Positions 27,782 through 36,834 of a stretch of DNA of 64,000 nucleotides are shown piece by piece. The stretch spans positions 124,001 to 188,000 of the forward strand of contig NZ_SAXA01000005.1 of NCBI RefSeq assembly GCF_004122035.1. The letters run 5' to 3'. The notes under the pieces are model-generated. The model did not search any database and was not told the origin of the DNA. It saw only the letters and a list, made by a program, of their open reading frames with translations. The translations under genes were made by a program, and so were the position numbers. How positions within the stretch are numbered: position 1 is the first letter of the stretch; the number at the start of each line of letters is the position of its first letter. The stretch comes from Ancylomarina salipaludis (lineage in GTDB: Bacteria; Bacteroidota; Bacteroidia; Bacteroidales; Marinifilaceae).

Positions 27782-29758
27782 ATGTATTATAAACGACTAC
27801 TAATAGCAAACAGAGGTGAAATTGCGGTTCGAATCATTCGAACGGCGAAAAAATTGGGAATCACGACTCTGGTTATTTATTCGGATAAGGATAAAGAAGC
27901 TGATCATGTTCAATTTGCTGATGAGGCTTATCCTCTCAAGGGGGATGATCTTTTATCAACCTATTTGGATAAGCAACAGATTATTAAGATTGCTTTAGAA
28001 AATAAGGCGGATGCCATTCATCCCGGTTATGGGTTTCTTGCAGAGAATCCTGCTTTTGCCAAGGCTTGCGTTGCTGCGAATATCGACTTTGTCGGACCTG
28101 ATGCTAGGGCTATTGAACTGATGGGAAATAAGGTGAATGCACGCGAATTTGCTGTATTACAGAATTTACCCGTTTTAGAAGGGATTATTGGCGATAAGGA
28201 AAGCTTATTGAAGAATTCAAAAAACTTACCGTTTCCTGTATTAGTGAAAGCTGCTGCTGGTGGCGGAGGCAAAGGAATGCGAATTGTTCGATCCGAATCA
28301 GATCTGGAATCTGCAATTACGGCTACCTCACGTGAGGCTGAGAAATACTTTGGAGATGGGGAGGTTTTATTGGAGCGGTATATTGAGAATCCCAGACACA
28401 TTGAGGTTCAGGTTTTAGCCGATAAGTATGGCAATACCATTCACTTATTTGAGAGAGAGTGTTCCATACAAAGACGTTTTCAGAAGATTATTGAGGAGGC
28501 GCCATCACCCAGTGTAGATTCCGATCTTAGAGAGCGAATGGGACAGGCTGCTGTTCGTTTGGCCAAAGCTTTAGGTTATTCCAACGCGGGTACTATTGAA
28601 TTTTTGGTGGACGAGAATAAAAACTTCTATTTTCTTGAAATGAATACCCGAATTCAAGTTGAACACCCCGTGACAGAGATGATAACAGGTGTCGATTTGG
28701 TTGAGCAACAACTGGCAATAGCTTCCGGTAAGAGGCTTCAATTGAAGCAAGAAGATATCGTTTTGAATGGGCATGCGATTGAAGCTAGAATTTATGCCGA
28801 AGATCCTGATGAGGACTTTATTCCGGCTCCGGGGGATATTGAATTTTATAAAGAACCAGATCTTAGCAATACAAAATTACGCGTTGATTCCTCACTTTCA
28901 AAAGCTGGAACAATTCATCCCGATTTTGACCCCATGATATCAAAATTGATTGTCTGGGATGAAACAAGAAACTTAGCCATTAGGGGCTTGAAAGAAGCAT
29001 TGTCAGATTATCACATTCATGGTATTAAAAACAATATTCATTTTCTCAAGAGTTTAATTGAGACTGAGGAATATATTCAGAATCAAATTTCAACGCATTT
29101 CTGTAAGCAAAACGAGCAGGAACTTAAGCGGAGAATGAATGAAGATCAAAAATCGATTGATCCGGCTTTGTTCTACGCTGCTTTTTCTCACTACGATTTA
29201 AGGCTTCAAAAGCCTCAGAATATCTGGGAAGAAATAGGCTATTGGCGAAATGCCCGTAAGACTTTCAAAATTAGTCAGGAAGACAGGTTGATTGATGTCA
29301 CATTCAAGAATGATCTGACTTACAATATTGATGGCGTGTTATATACGTTTGAAAAGCTGGATTTGAATGGGAATTGTGTAAATCTGATTCATAATGGAAA
29401 AATTTTCACGTTTTACATTTCAAAAGACGAATGCAACGGTGCGCATATCTCATGTAAAGGCGTTTTAATAACCCTGAGACGTTGGTCTGATTCCGGTAAT
29501 GAACTGTTTAATGAAAATTTTGCAAAGGAAGGGAATTCAGGTGACCGTATTCTGGCTCCTTTACCGGGTAAAGTTGTTAAAATTAATGTAAAGGCGGGAG
29601 ATAAAATTCAGAAGTCTGAGGTGCTGCTTATTTTGGAATCGATGAAAATGGAGAACAGCATATTAGCCCCTTTTAATGGGATGGTTTCAGAAATCGTGAT
29701 TAAGGAGGGAGAACAAGTTAAAAGTCAAATGGAATTAATTAAGTTGATTGAGGTGTAG
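27782..29758 (+). CDS. mccA: Acyl-CoA carboxylase biotin carboxylase / biotin carrier subunit
   Basis: The protein has 658 residues from MYYKRLL. The biotin carboxylase domain (about 1-445) has LLIANRGEIAVRI, HPGYGFLAEN, KAAAGGGGKGMRIV, ERECSIQRRFQKIIEEAPSP and EMNTRIQVEHPVTEM. A linker follows, then a C-terminal biotinyl domain with the biotin-accepting lysine in LESMKMENS. With MccB it forms a methylcrotonyl-CoA carboxylase (leucine degradation); propionyl- or geranyl-CoA use is not excluded. A TTG three codons upstream is possible, but the ATG matches family starts. Confidence 0.9.
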   Translation: MYYKRLLIANRGEIAVRIIRTAKKLGITTLVIYSDKDKEADHVQFADEAYPLKGDDLLSTYLDKQQIIKIALENKADAIHPGYGFLAENPAFAKACVAANIDFVGPDARAIELMGNKVNAREFAVLQNLPVLEGIIGDKESLLKNSKNLPFPVLVKAAAGGGGKGMRIVRSESDLESAITATSREAEKYFGDGEVLLERYIENPRHIEVQVLADKYGNTIHLFERECSIQRRFQKIIEEAPSPSVDSDLRERMGQAAVRLAKALGYSNAGTIEFLVDENKNFYFLEMNTRIQVEHPVTEMITGVDLVEQQLAIASGKRLQLKQEDIVLNGHAIEARIYAEDPDEDFIPAPGDIEFYKEPDLSNTKLRVDSSLSKAGTIHPDFDPMISKLIVWDETRNLAIRGLKEALSDYHIHGIKNNIHFLKSLIETEEYIQNQISTHFCKQNEQELKRRMNEDQKSIDPALFYAAFSHYDLRLQKPQNIWEEIGYWRNARKTFKISQEDRLIDVTFKNDLTYNIDGVLYTFEKLDLNGNCVNLIHNGKIFTFYISKDECNGAHISCKGVLITLRRWSDSGNELFNENFAKEGNSGDRILAPLPGKVVKINVKAGDKIQKSEVLLILESMKMENSILAPFNGMVSEIVIKEGEQVKSQMELIKLIEV

Positions 29759-29821
29759 GATAAATTATGAACAAATGCGATTGAGGTAAGATATCTTGAT
29801 TGTTAATAAAATAATAGAGTC

Positions 29822-31615
29822 ATGAAAAACAAAATTCGTATTGCAAATGCCGGTGGCTTTTGGGGAGATGATCTGGGCGTTTTAAGGCGTCAGTTGGAAG
29901 GAGGAGAAGTGGACTACATTTCTTCAGACTTTTTAGCTGAAGTTACTATGAGTATTCTTCGAAAACAGCAGTTGAAAAATGAAGACCTGGGCTATGTGGG
30001 CGATTTTGTTGATCAGATTGTTGATGTGGCTGAATTGATGAAAGAAAAAAAAGTGAGAATGCTCACCAATGCAGGAGGGATTAACCCTTTGGCTTGTGCC
30101 CGCAAAATTCTTTCTGAATTAAATCGTAAAGGAGTCGATTTGAAAATTGCTGTCGTTATTGGTGATAATATTATTGATCGGATTGATGAGTTTTATCCCG
30201 AAAAGGCCAGTTTTACCGATATGGAAACGGGCGATGATTTTGCACATATCAAAGAAAATATTCAGTCAGCTAATGTCTATTTGGGTGTTCCACCTTTGTT
30301 AAAAGCTCTTGAAAGTGGTGCTGATTTGATTCTTGCTGGCAGAGTCACGGATACATCAATAACGATGGCTCCTATGATTTATGAGCTTGGTTGGGAACTG
30401 GACGATTGGGATAGATTGGCGGCTGGTTTGGTCGCGGGTCATATTATTGAATGTGGCGCTCAGGCCAGTGGAGGTAATTTTACCGATTGGCAAAAAGTGA
30501 GTCGATGGGATAACATGGGCTATCCTATTGTAGAGATGAACAGTGATGGCAGTTTTGAAGTTTACAAACATCCTGATACGGGCGGTTTGATTAGTCGGGA
30601 CACCATTCGTGAACAATTGGTTTATGAAATGGGCGATCCCAAGCATTATATCAGTCCGGATGTGGTTGCCGATTTTAGTCAACTGGAACTAAAAGAACTG
30701 GCTCCGAATCGGGTTTTGGTTAAAAATGCGAAAGGTCATCCTTCAACTCACTTTTTGAAAGTGTCTATGGCTTACGAGGACGGTTATAAGGCAGTCAGTT
30801 CTATTGTAATTTCGGGAGGCCGGGTTTTAAATAAGGCTCGTGAATTTGAAAAGATATTCTGGCAACGTCTGAACACAGATTATAAGAAAACCAATACCGA
30901 ATATATCGGTTATAATGCCTGTCATCAAAATTTGGTTGAAGATATCGATCCTAATGAGATCCTACTCCGTTTTTCCGTTTACGATGATGATCTTGATAAG
31001 ATTAAACGATTTTCAACCAGTATTGCACCCCTGATATTAAGCGGCCCTCCGGGGGTTGCAGTAACGGGTGGCCGAGCCAGAAATCAGCAAGTTATTACTT
31101 ATTGGCCAACCCTGATCCCCAAAACATTGATACAGGCCACAGTGCATATTTTAGATACGCAGGGGGAGATTAAAGAGACTTACGATATTGATTCGGTATT
31201 GGGTAATGAGGCAGATTTTATTCCTCAAGACACAACGGTTGATCCTTCTCAGGGTGATCATTATTCAGATATGGAAATGGTTAATGTGCCTTTAAGACAG
31301 GTCTGTATGGCCCGTTCCGGCGATAAGGGAGATACCTTTAATATTGGTGTTTTGGCCCGGTCAGAAGAGATTTATCATTATTTGAAATTGAAATTAACGC
31401 CCGAGATTATCAAAAGGATGTTTGCAGGTATTTGTAAGGGGAGAGTTAAACGCTATGAGCTGGATAACCTACTGGCATTGAATTTTTTACTCGAAGAATC
31501 TTTGGATGGAGGTGGAACAAAATCCTTGATGATAGACGCTCAGGGCAAAACAATGGCCTCAGCATTCTTGAATCAATCTTTTCCTATTCCCAGAACTTAT
31601 TTGAAAGATATTTAG
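29822..31615 (+). CDS. AtuA family protein (DUF1446 plus AtuA-like C-terminal domain)
   Basis: This 597-residue protein matches the acyclic-terpene-utilisation AtuA family. The large DUF1446 domain (about 4-450) has IRIANAGGFWGDD, LTNAGGINPLACA, GVPPLLKALESGADLILAGRVTDTS, and CGAQASGGNFTDW. A short ferredoxin-fold-like C-terminal domain (about 490-590) opens with VPLRQVCMARSGDKGDTFNIGV. AtuA is needed for citronellol/geraniol breakdown in Pseudomonas, but its reaction is unknown. Here it lies between mccA and an acyl-CoA dehydrogenase, so a role in the branched-chain acyl-CoA pathway is inferred from position only. Confidence 0.85.
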   Translation: MKNKIRIANAGGFWGDDLGVLRRQLEGGEVDYISSDFLAEVTMSILRKQQLKNEDLGYVGDFVDQIVDVAELMKEKKVRMLTNAGGINPLACARKILSELNRKGVDLKIAVVIGDNIIDRIDEFYPEKASFTDMETGDDFAHIKENIQSANVYLGVPPLLKALESGADLILAGRVTDTSITMAPMIYELGWELDDWDRLAAGLVAGHIIECGAQASGGNFTDWQKVSRWDNMGYPIVEMNSDGSFEVYKHPDTGGLISRDTIREQLVYEMGDPKHYISPDVVADFSQLELKELAPNRVLVKNAKGHPSTHFLKVSMAYEDGYKAVSSIVISGGRVLNKAREFEKIFWQRLNTDYKKTNTEYIGYNACHQNLVEDIDPNEILLRFSVYDDDLDKIKRFSTSIAPLILSGPPGVAVTGGRARNQQVITYWPTLIPKTLIQATVHILDTQGEIKETYDIDSVLGNEADFIPQDTTVDPSQGDHYSDMEMVNVPLRQVCMARSGDKGDTFNIGVLARSEEIYHYLKLKLTPEIIKRMFAGICKGRVKRYELDNLLALNFLLEESLDGGGTKSLMIDAQGKTMASAFLNQSFPIPRTYLKDI

Positions 31616-31708
31616 ATTTTTTTTCAAAATAATAATTTAAAATACGAATTGATTGGAGTTAAATAGTCAAATTATTGTTAACTTATAATCAAATGAAAAT
31701 AGAAGAGT

Positions 31709-32854
31709 ATGGATCCTTTTTTGAAAGAAGAACATCATATTATTAGACAGGCGGTTCGGGATTTCGCAGAAAGAGAAATAAAACCTTTGGCAGCCGAACT
31801 GGATGAAAAAGAAGAGTTTTCTCCTGAATTAACAGAGAAAATGGGAGAGATGGGGCTCTTTGGAATGTTTTTGCCGGAAAAATATGGTGGACATGGAAGC
31901 GATTACCTATCTTACATTATTGCTGTTGAAGAAGTGGCTCGTGTAGATGGTTCCCATGCGGCAACTCTTGCTGCTCATAATTCATTGGGGATTGGTCCCA
32001 TTTATAATTTTGGAACGGAAGAGCAAAAATTAAAATACTTACCCGGACTTTGTTCGGGGAAAGAACTCTGGGCTTTTGGTTTAACCGAAGCTGAGGCAGG
32101 ATCAGACTCAAGAGGAACAAAGACCTTTGTTAAGGATTTGGGGAGATTTTGGGAGATTAATGGGTCCAAAATTTTTATCACAAACGGATCAAATCCACAA
32201 ACGATGGGAGTTACGGTTCAGGCTGTTTCTGCTATTAATGGGGATGAAAAAGAATTCACTTGTTTGTTGGTAGAGAAGGATACCCCGGGCTGGAAGAGCC
32301 AAGCGATGCATGGTAAACTGATGTGGCGTGCCTCCGATACTTCCCAGATGTTTTTTGATGGCTGTTTCGTTCCTAAGAAGAACATTCTTGGTGAACGAGG
32401 TATGGGCTCTAAAATCATGTTGCAAACTCTGGATTCAGGACGTCTGTCCATTGCAGCTATGGGTTTGGGATTAGCTCAGGGGGCATTTGAAATGACTTTG
32501 GAATATGCAAAAGAACGAAAGCAATTTGGTAAACCGATATCAAAATTTCAAATCAATAGTTTCAAGTTGGCAGATATGGCAACTAAAATTGAGCTTGCCA
32601 GAAATTTGCTTTATAAGGCTTGCTGGTTGAAGGATAACAATTATCCTTTCGAGAAGGAAGCTGCCATGTCAAAATTATATTGCTCTGAAATTGCCAAGCA
32701 AGTAGCGGATGAAGGGGTTCAAATTCACGGTGGATATGGTTTGATGAAAGAATACCCTATCGAACGTTTTTATCGGGATCAACGCCTTTTGCAAATTGGA
32801 GAGGGAACTTCAGAAATTCAACGCTTAGTTATATCACGATATATTGGATGTTAA
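31709..32854 (+). CDS. Acyl-CoA dehydrogenase
   Basis: This 381-residue FAD enzyme has TEAEAGSDSRGTKT, KIFITNGS, the substrate loop KLMWRASDTSQMFFDGC, YAKERKQFGKPI and VQIHGGYGLMKEY. The C-terminal segment is QIGEGTSEIQRLVISR, so the catalytic glutamate is at the canonical short/medium-chain position. Isovaleryl-CoA dehydrogenases lack a glutamate there and use one elsewhere, so although the carboxylase neighbours suggest leucine breakdown, this enzyme is not a classic IVD. It follows atuA by 93 bases and precedes the butyrate-kinase homologue. Confidence 0.9.
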   Translation: MDPFLKEEHHIIRQAVRDFAEREIKPLAAELDEKEEFSPELTEKMGEMGLFGMFLPEKYGGHGSDYLSYIIAVEEVARVDGSHAATLAAHNSLGIGPIYNFGTEEQKLKYLPGLCSGKELWAFGLTEAEAGSDSRGTKTFVKDLGRFWEINGSKIFITNGSNPQTMGVTVQAVSAINGDEKEFTCLLVEKDTPGWKSQAMHGKLMWRASDTSQMFFDGCFVPKKNILGERGMGSKIMLQTLDSGRLSIAAMGLGLAQGAFEMTLEYAKERKQFGKPISKFQINSFKLADMATKIELARNLLYKACWLKDNNYPFEKEAAMSKLYCSEIAKQVADEGVQIHGGYGLMKEYPIERFYRDQRLLQIGEGTSEIQRLVISRYIGC

Positions 32855-32905
32855 AATCCAAATGTGAATAAATAGTAAATCTTAAGCAAGTTACGAACAC
32901 TAAAT

Positions 32906-33991
32906 ATGTATCATATGAGAGATCTGGTTTTAGCACTTAATCCACGAATGTATTTTACGAGAGTGGCTGTTTATCAGGGAAATTCAACTTTATTCCTTAA
33001 GAAAATTAATCATCACGATTTAGAAAAAGAAACGTATCCTTCATTTGAAAATCAGGTTGATTTTCGCACATCTGTGATTCTTGATGAATTGAAAGAGAAT
33101 GATATTGAAATAAAAAATATTAAAGTCGTTATTGGACGTGGAGGTTTGATAAAGCCGGTAGAATCGGGTGTTTATCGTGTAAATCCTAAGATGATAAAGG
33201 ATCTTAGCTCGGCGGAATTTGGTGATGATGTTGTGAATTTGGGTGGTTTGTTAGCTAATGGAATTGCCAAGGCTATCGATGGTGCACATGCCTTTATTGC
33301 TGATCCGGTTGTGGTTGATGAACTTCAGGATATTGCTCGTTTTACAGGTCGGCCTGAATTTAAACGCCGTTCAATTTTTCATGCACTCAACCATAAAATT
33401 TCAGCTCGAAAATATGCGAAAATTAAGTATTCAGAGTATGAAAAGATGAATTTAATTGTTGTTCATTTGGGGGGTGGAATCAGTATTGGAGCGCATAAAA
33501 AAGGCCGTGTGATTGATGCCAATCAGGCTTATGATGGTGATGGTCCTTTTTCTCCGATTCGTTCAGGTTCCTTACCTATGGGCGATGTGATTCGGATGTG
33601 TTATTCCGGTAAATTTACCATGGATGAGATGCTGAAAAAACAGACCGGCGATGGAGGGCTGTATTCGTACTTTAATACGCATAGCGCTTTTGATGTTTGT
33701 CAATTGCGTGATGCGGGCGATGAGAAAGCCGCTGAGGTATTATCTGCTATGGCATATCAGGTTTCCAAGTATATTTCATCCTTATATGTTTGTTTTGATG
33801 GTGAAAAGATTGATGGCATTGTGATAACAGGAGGGCTCGCTAAGGATGATGCGTTTGTAAGAGAAATTCGTAATCGGGTTGAGATTATTGCACCAGTTTA
33901 CGTTATGCCTGGTGCTGAAGTGCTTGGTGCTTTATCCTATTACGGGCAGATGATTCTTCGTGGGGAGACAGAAATTAAAGATTATGATTAG
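32906..33991 (+). CDS. buk: Butyrate kinase homologue with altered N-terminal motif
   Basis: This 361-residue ASKHA-fold protein matches butyrate kinases through most of its length: VIGRGGLIKPVESGVYRVN, FIADPVVVDELQDIARFTG, RRSIFHALNHK, VHLGGGISIGAHKKGRVID and GDGPFSPIRSGSLP. Butyrate kinase makes butyrate and ATP from butyryl phosphate. The usual first motif NPGSTSTK is replaced by NPRMYFTR (residues 12-19), removing the glycine, serines and lysine that contact nucleotide phosphate in the family. The rest is intact, so it may be a changed-function or inactive relative. No phosphotransbutyrylase gene is in the window. Confidence 0.8.
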   Translation: MYHMRDLVLALNPRMYFTRVAVYQGNSTLFLKKINHHDLEKETYPSFENQVDFRTSVILDELKENDIEIKNIKVVIGRGGLIKPVESGVYRVNPKMIKDLSSAEFGDDVVNLGGLLANGIAKAIDGAHAFIADPVVVDELQDIARFTGRPEFKRRSIFHALNHKISARKYAKIKYSEYEKMNLIVVHLGGGISIGAHKKGRVIDANQAYDGDGPFSPIRSGSLPMGDVIRMCYSGKFTMDEMLKKQTGDGGLYSYFNTHSAFDVCQLRDAGDEKAAEVLSAMAYQVSKYISSLYVCFDGEKIDGIVITGGLAKDDAFVREIRNRVEIIAPVYVMPGAEVLGALSYYGQMILRGETEIKDYD

Positions 33992-34015
33992 ATATTTTTT
34001 CTGATTGCAGGAATC

Positions 34016-34058
34016 AAAAAAAAATAAGGACAACTAAACGCTTGTCCTTATTTTTTTT
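34016..34058. terminator. Bidirectional intrinsic terminator
   Basis: A 17-bp stem of AAAAAAAATAAGGACAA with its complement closes an 8-base loop. It separates the butyrate-kinase homologue (plus) from the convergent Bat operon (minus). Confidence 0.93.
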
Positions 34059-34070
34059 ATAATTCAGATT

Positions 34071-34826
34071 CTAAATGATCTCAATATCTTCTTTTTTTAA
34101 CCAGCCCTGATTTCCATCACTAAGCTTGATGTTTCGCCAGTCGCCAAGTTCATCAATAACCTTTACTTTGGTTCCTTCATGCAAGAGGAAGAGCTGTGTG
34201 CCGCTTTCATCAGGAGATCCTTTAACCGTGACACTTGGGCTAAAAATAATTGCGTATTCTCGTGAAGTCAGTTGTTTATTCATCTTTGACGCGAAATTGT
34301 AAAAGACCAAACTCGAAAGAAGACATAAAATAGATAGGAAAAAACCAAGCTTTTTCATTCGACTGATCTTGCTATACAAGTAGATACTTAATAGTGCCAG
34401 AAATAAGAAAAAGAAACCGATTGACAGATATGACCAGGCATTGGCAGATAAACTGTTCCATAAGCCGGAAACCCATGAACTCACAAAGAATTCAGGAAGA
34501 ACTTCCAACTTGTCAGTTACATTCTTTTGTGCCAATTCTAAATTGTATTTGATATCTTCATCCTCGGGCGATAGAAGCAGTGCCCTTTCATAGTTTAGAA
34601 TAGCAGGAGCTATTTTGCCTGTTTTGTAATAGGCATTAGCCAGATTGAAATAGATTTCCGGAGCCTCAATACGAGTTTCCAATACAGATTCGTATGATTT
34701 TATGGCATTCTCGTATTCGCCTTTTTGATAAAGCTCATTGGCCTCTTGGATAGGATTTGCCTGAATTTGGGCAAAAACCTGAACAGATAAAGCTAAGGCT
34801 ATAAGGGTATAAATGAATCTTTGCAT
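34071..34826 (-). CDS. batE: BatE: TPR and SH3-like domain aerotolerance protein
   Basis: This 251-residue last gene of the Bat operon has a signal peptide (MQRFIYTLIALALSVQVFAQ), two TPR repeats (about 25-100, with ANELYQKGEYENAIKSYESV and FNLANAYYKTGKIAPAILNYERAL), two membrane segments (about 130-175) and a C-terminal bacterial SH3 domain (about 190-250). In Bacteroides fragilis the Bat genes increase tolerance of air; the mechanism is thought to involve protein complex assembly at the envelope. It starts two bases after the batD stop, so the two are coupled. Confidence 0.88.
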   Translation of the reverse strand: MQRFIYTLIALALSVQVFAQIQANPIQEANELYQKGEYENAIKSYESVLETRIEAPEIYFNLANAYYKTGKIAPAILNYERALLLSPEDEDIKYNLELAQKNVTDKLEVLPEFFVSSWVSGLWNSLSANAWSYLSIGFFFLFLALLSIYLYSKISRMKKLGFFLSILCLLSSLVFYNFASKMNKQLTSREYAIIFSPSVTVKGSPDESGTQLFLLHEGTKVKVIDELGDWRNIKLSDGNQGWLKKEDIEII

Positions 34827-34828
34827 AA

Positions 34829-36640
34829 TTACTTGATGTTTTTTTCAAGTTTGGTAATTGTTTCCATTGTTTTCTGATACAGGCTGTCCATCTCTGACGA
34901 GCCACTTGTAGGTGCATAACGAGCAAACTCACAGGTATCCAAAATCGTCATGAAGTCATCACTGATTTCCTGGTCTACGCCTTTTTCAGCAAGTATTCCT
35001 CTGATATTGTCTTTGCTCAAATCGGATAGTGGTAAGTTAAATTTATCAGAAATATAATCCCAAAGGGCTTTTAGAATTTCATCGTAGAATGCTTCTTTTT
35101 CATTTGCATGAAGCCTTTGTGATGCAGCTTTTAAACGTTTCATGGCAACACGATTGGCGCGCTTGTTTTTCATTTTAGCGACATCAGCATTCTCTTTAAT
35201 TCGTTTACGATTAAAAACAAAAGCAAGAATAAACACGAAAAGGGGTAAGATGTAAGCCAAATAGAAATTGAGGGTGCCAAAAAATATTTCTCCCTTATAG
35301 ATTGGTTCAAAATTATTGGTTTTAATAAAACGAATATCCTTACCAATGAACTTAACATCTTCCTTAGTGAATGAACTAATGGTTGGGCTTGACACGCCAC
35401 CTTCACCCTTAGCAACTTGAATTTTAAATTCAGGAGTTAGCTTGGTGATATATCTTTTTGCTTTAGGATCGAAATACGTAAACTCGTTTGCAGGAATAGT
35501 AAAATCACCGGCATGACGCGGAATAATCAGATATTCAAAGGTTGTTGAGCCTGTCATTCCTTTGGCTGAGCTTTCTAAGTCCTGATTTGTTTTGGGATCG
35601 TAAACTTCAAAATCAGCAGGGAATTCAAATTTTAAAGGATTGATCAATTTCATATTTCCATTACCCGATATTTTCACCTTCATGGTAATGGCATCGTCAA
35701 CTTTAACAGAATCCTGATTGATGCTGGTGCTTATCTTAAACTGACCAACGGCGCCATCAAAACTTGCGGGTGCATTGTTAGGAACCGGCTTTACCTTTAT
35801 AGTGACAGGCTTCGATTTCCTTGGCACACGTACATTCTTGTAGTTGTTGAAAAAGTCATCGAAGAAACCTCTCGAACGGGCTTGTGCACTTAACTGTACA
35901 ATACAATTCATTTCCCAGGGTTCTATCACAATTTCACCCTCGTGCTGCGGGAATAAAAGGTATTCACTGCGGATGAAGGTATACATGATTTCACCGTTGA
36001 CATTTTCACCGGTAAGCGTACTGGGTGAATCTCGTTCTATTTCCTGAGTTAGGAAGCCCTGAAAAGTTGGTAGTTTAACAGGTTCAATATTGACAAGGTT
36101 TTTGTTTTTTGAGTAGATCTTCAGAGTCGCTTTTACGGGTTCTCCCATAAAAACAGATTTTCTGTCAACGTTAACCTTGATGTATAAATTATCTTCAGTG
36201 ATGCGTTGCGCCTGAGCGGATGTACTACTATGCGTGCCTTGTTGTTTATTTTTTGTGCTCTCACGAACCACCTCAATGGTGTGGCTATTTGATTTTATGA
36301 CTTTACCATCAACTGTAATTTCTGCAGGATCAAAAGTGAATTTACCTTCGGTTTCAGCGAGTAATACATAAGTATATGTATAGGATGAACTTGAAGTCAT
36401 TTTGCCATTGATATACTGCGTACTCATACTTGTTGAAGTAGAGGGACCCATTAAAATCTGAAAGCCGTTTATGGCGGGAAGTTTCAGATTCGTTCCTTTC
36501 TCGTTCAGGCTGTATGATAGGCGAAATTGTTCCCCTAAAGCAACAACATTTGGAGCTGTAGCAGTAAATTTAGTTTTATCAGCAAAGGCTGAAGTACTAA
36601 TAAATAGACATGTAAGTAATAAGAAAAATAGTCTCTTCAT
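34829..36640 (-). CDS. batD: BatD family protein
   Basis: This protein has 603 residues from the ATG at 36640. It has a signal peptide (MKRLFFLLLTCLFISTSAFA), a long periplasmic part of repeated immunoglobulin-like beta domains (BatD family segments VDRKSVFMGEPVKATL, RSEYLLFPQHEGEIVI, FEYLIIPRHAGDFTIP), one membrane helix (about 455-475) and a cytoplasmic helical tail with RANRVAMKRLKAA and FNLPLSDLSKDN. The order upstream of batE matches other Bacteroidota operons. A TTG one codon earlier is less likely as the start. Confidence 0.9.
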   Translation of the reverse strand: MKRLFFLLLTCLFISTSAFADKTKFTATAPNVVALGEQFRLSYSLNEKGTNLKLPAINGFQILMGPSTSTSMSTQYINGKMTSSSSYTYTYVLLAETEGKFTFDPAEITVDGKVIKSNSHTIEVVRESTKNKQQGTHSSTSAQAQRITEDNLYIKVNVDRKSVFMGEPVKATLKIYSKNKNLVNIEPVKLPTFQGFLTQEIERDSPSTLTGENVNGEIMYTFIRSEYLLFPQHEGEIVIEPWEMNCIVQLSAQARSRGFFDDFFNNYKNVRVPRKSKPVTIKVKPVPNNAPASFDGAVGQFKISTSINQDSVKVDDAITMKVKISGNGNMKLINPLKFEFPADFEVYDPKTNQDLESSAKGMTGSTTFEYLIIPRHAGDFTIPANEFTYFDPKAKRYITKLTPEFKIQVAKGEGGVSSPTISSFTKEDVKFIGKDIRFIKTNNFEPIYKGEIFFGTLNFYLAYILPLFVFILAFVFNRKRIKENADVAKMKNKRANRVAMKRLKAASQRLHANEKEAFYDEILKALWDYISDKFNLPLSDLSKDNIRGILAEKGVDQEISDDFMTILDTCEFARYAPTSGSSEMDSLYQKTMETITKLEKNIK

Positions 36641-36834
36641 CAATCTTGTTTTATTTTTCTAAAGGTTCAAATTTTATGCAAAATCAAAATTACTGAATTA
36701 TTTTGCAAAATAGGACTTAAGCACTTAATAAGTCTGTTCCGAAAAGCGATCGGAAGTTAAAGTTTGACTTATTATTGATGATTTAAGAATGGCTTTAAAA
36801 TCGCAAATCTTAAATACAAATTCATCAATGTGGT

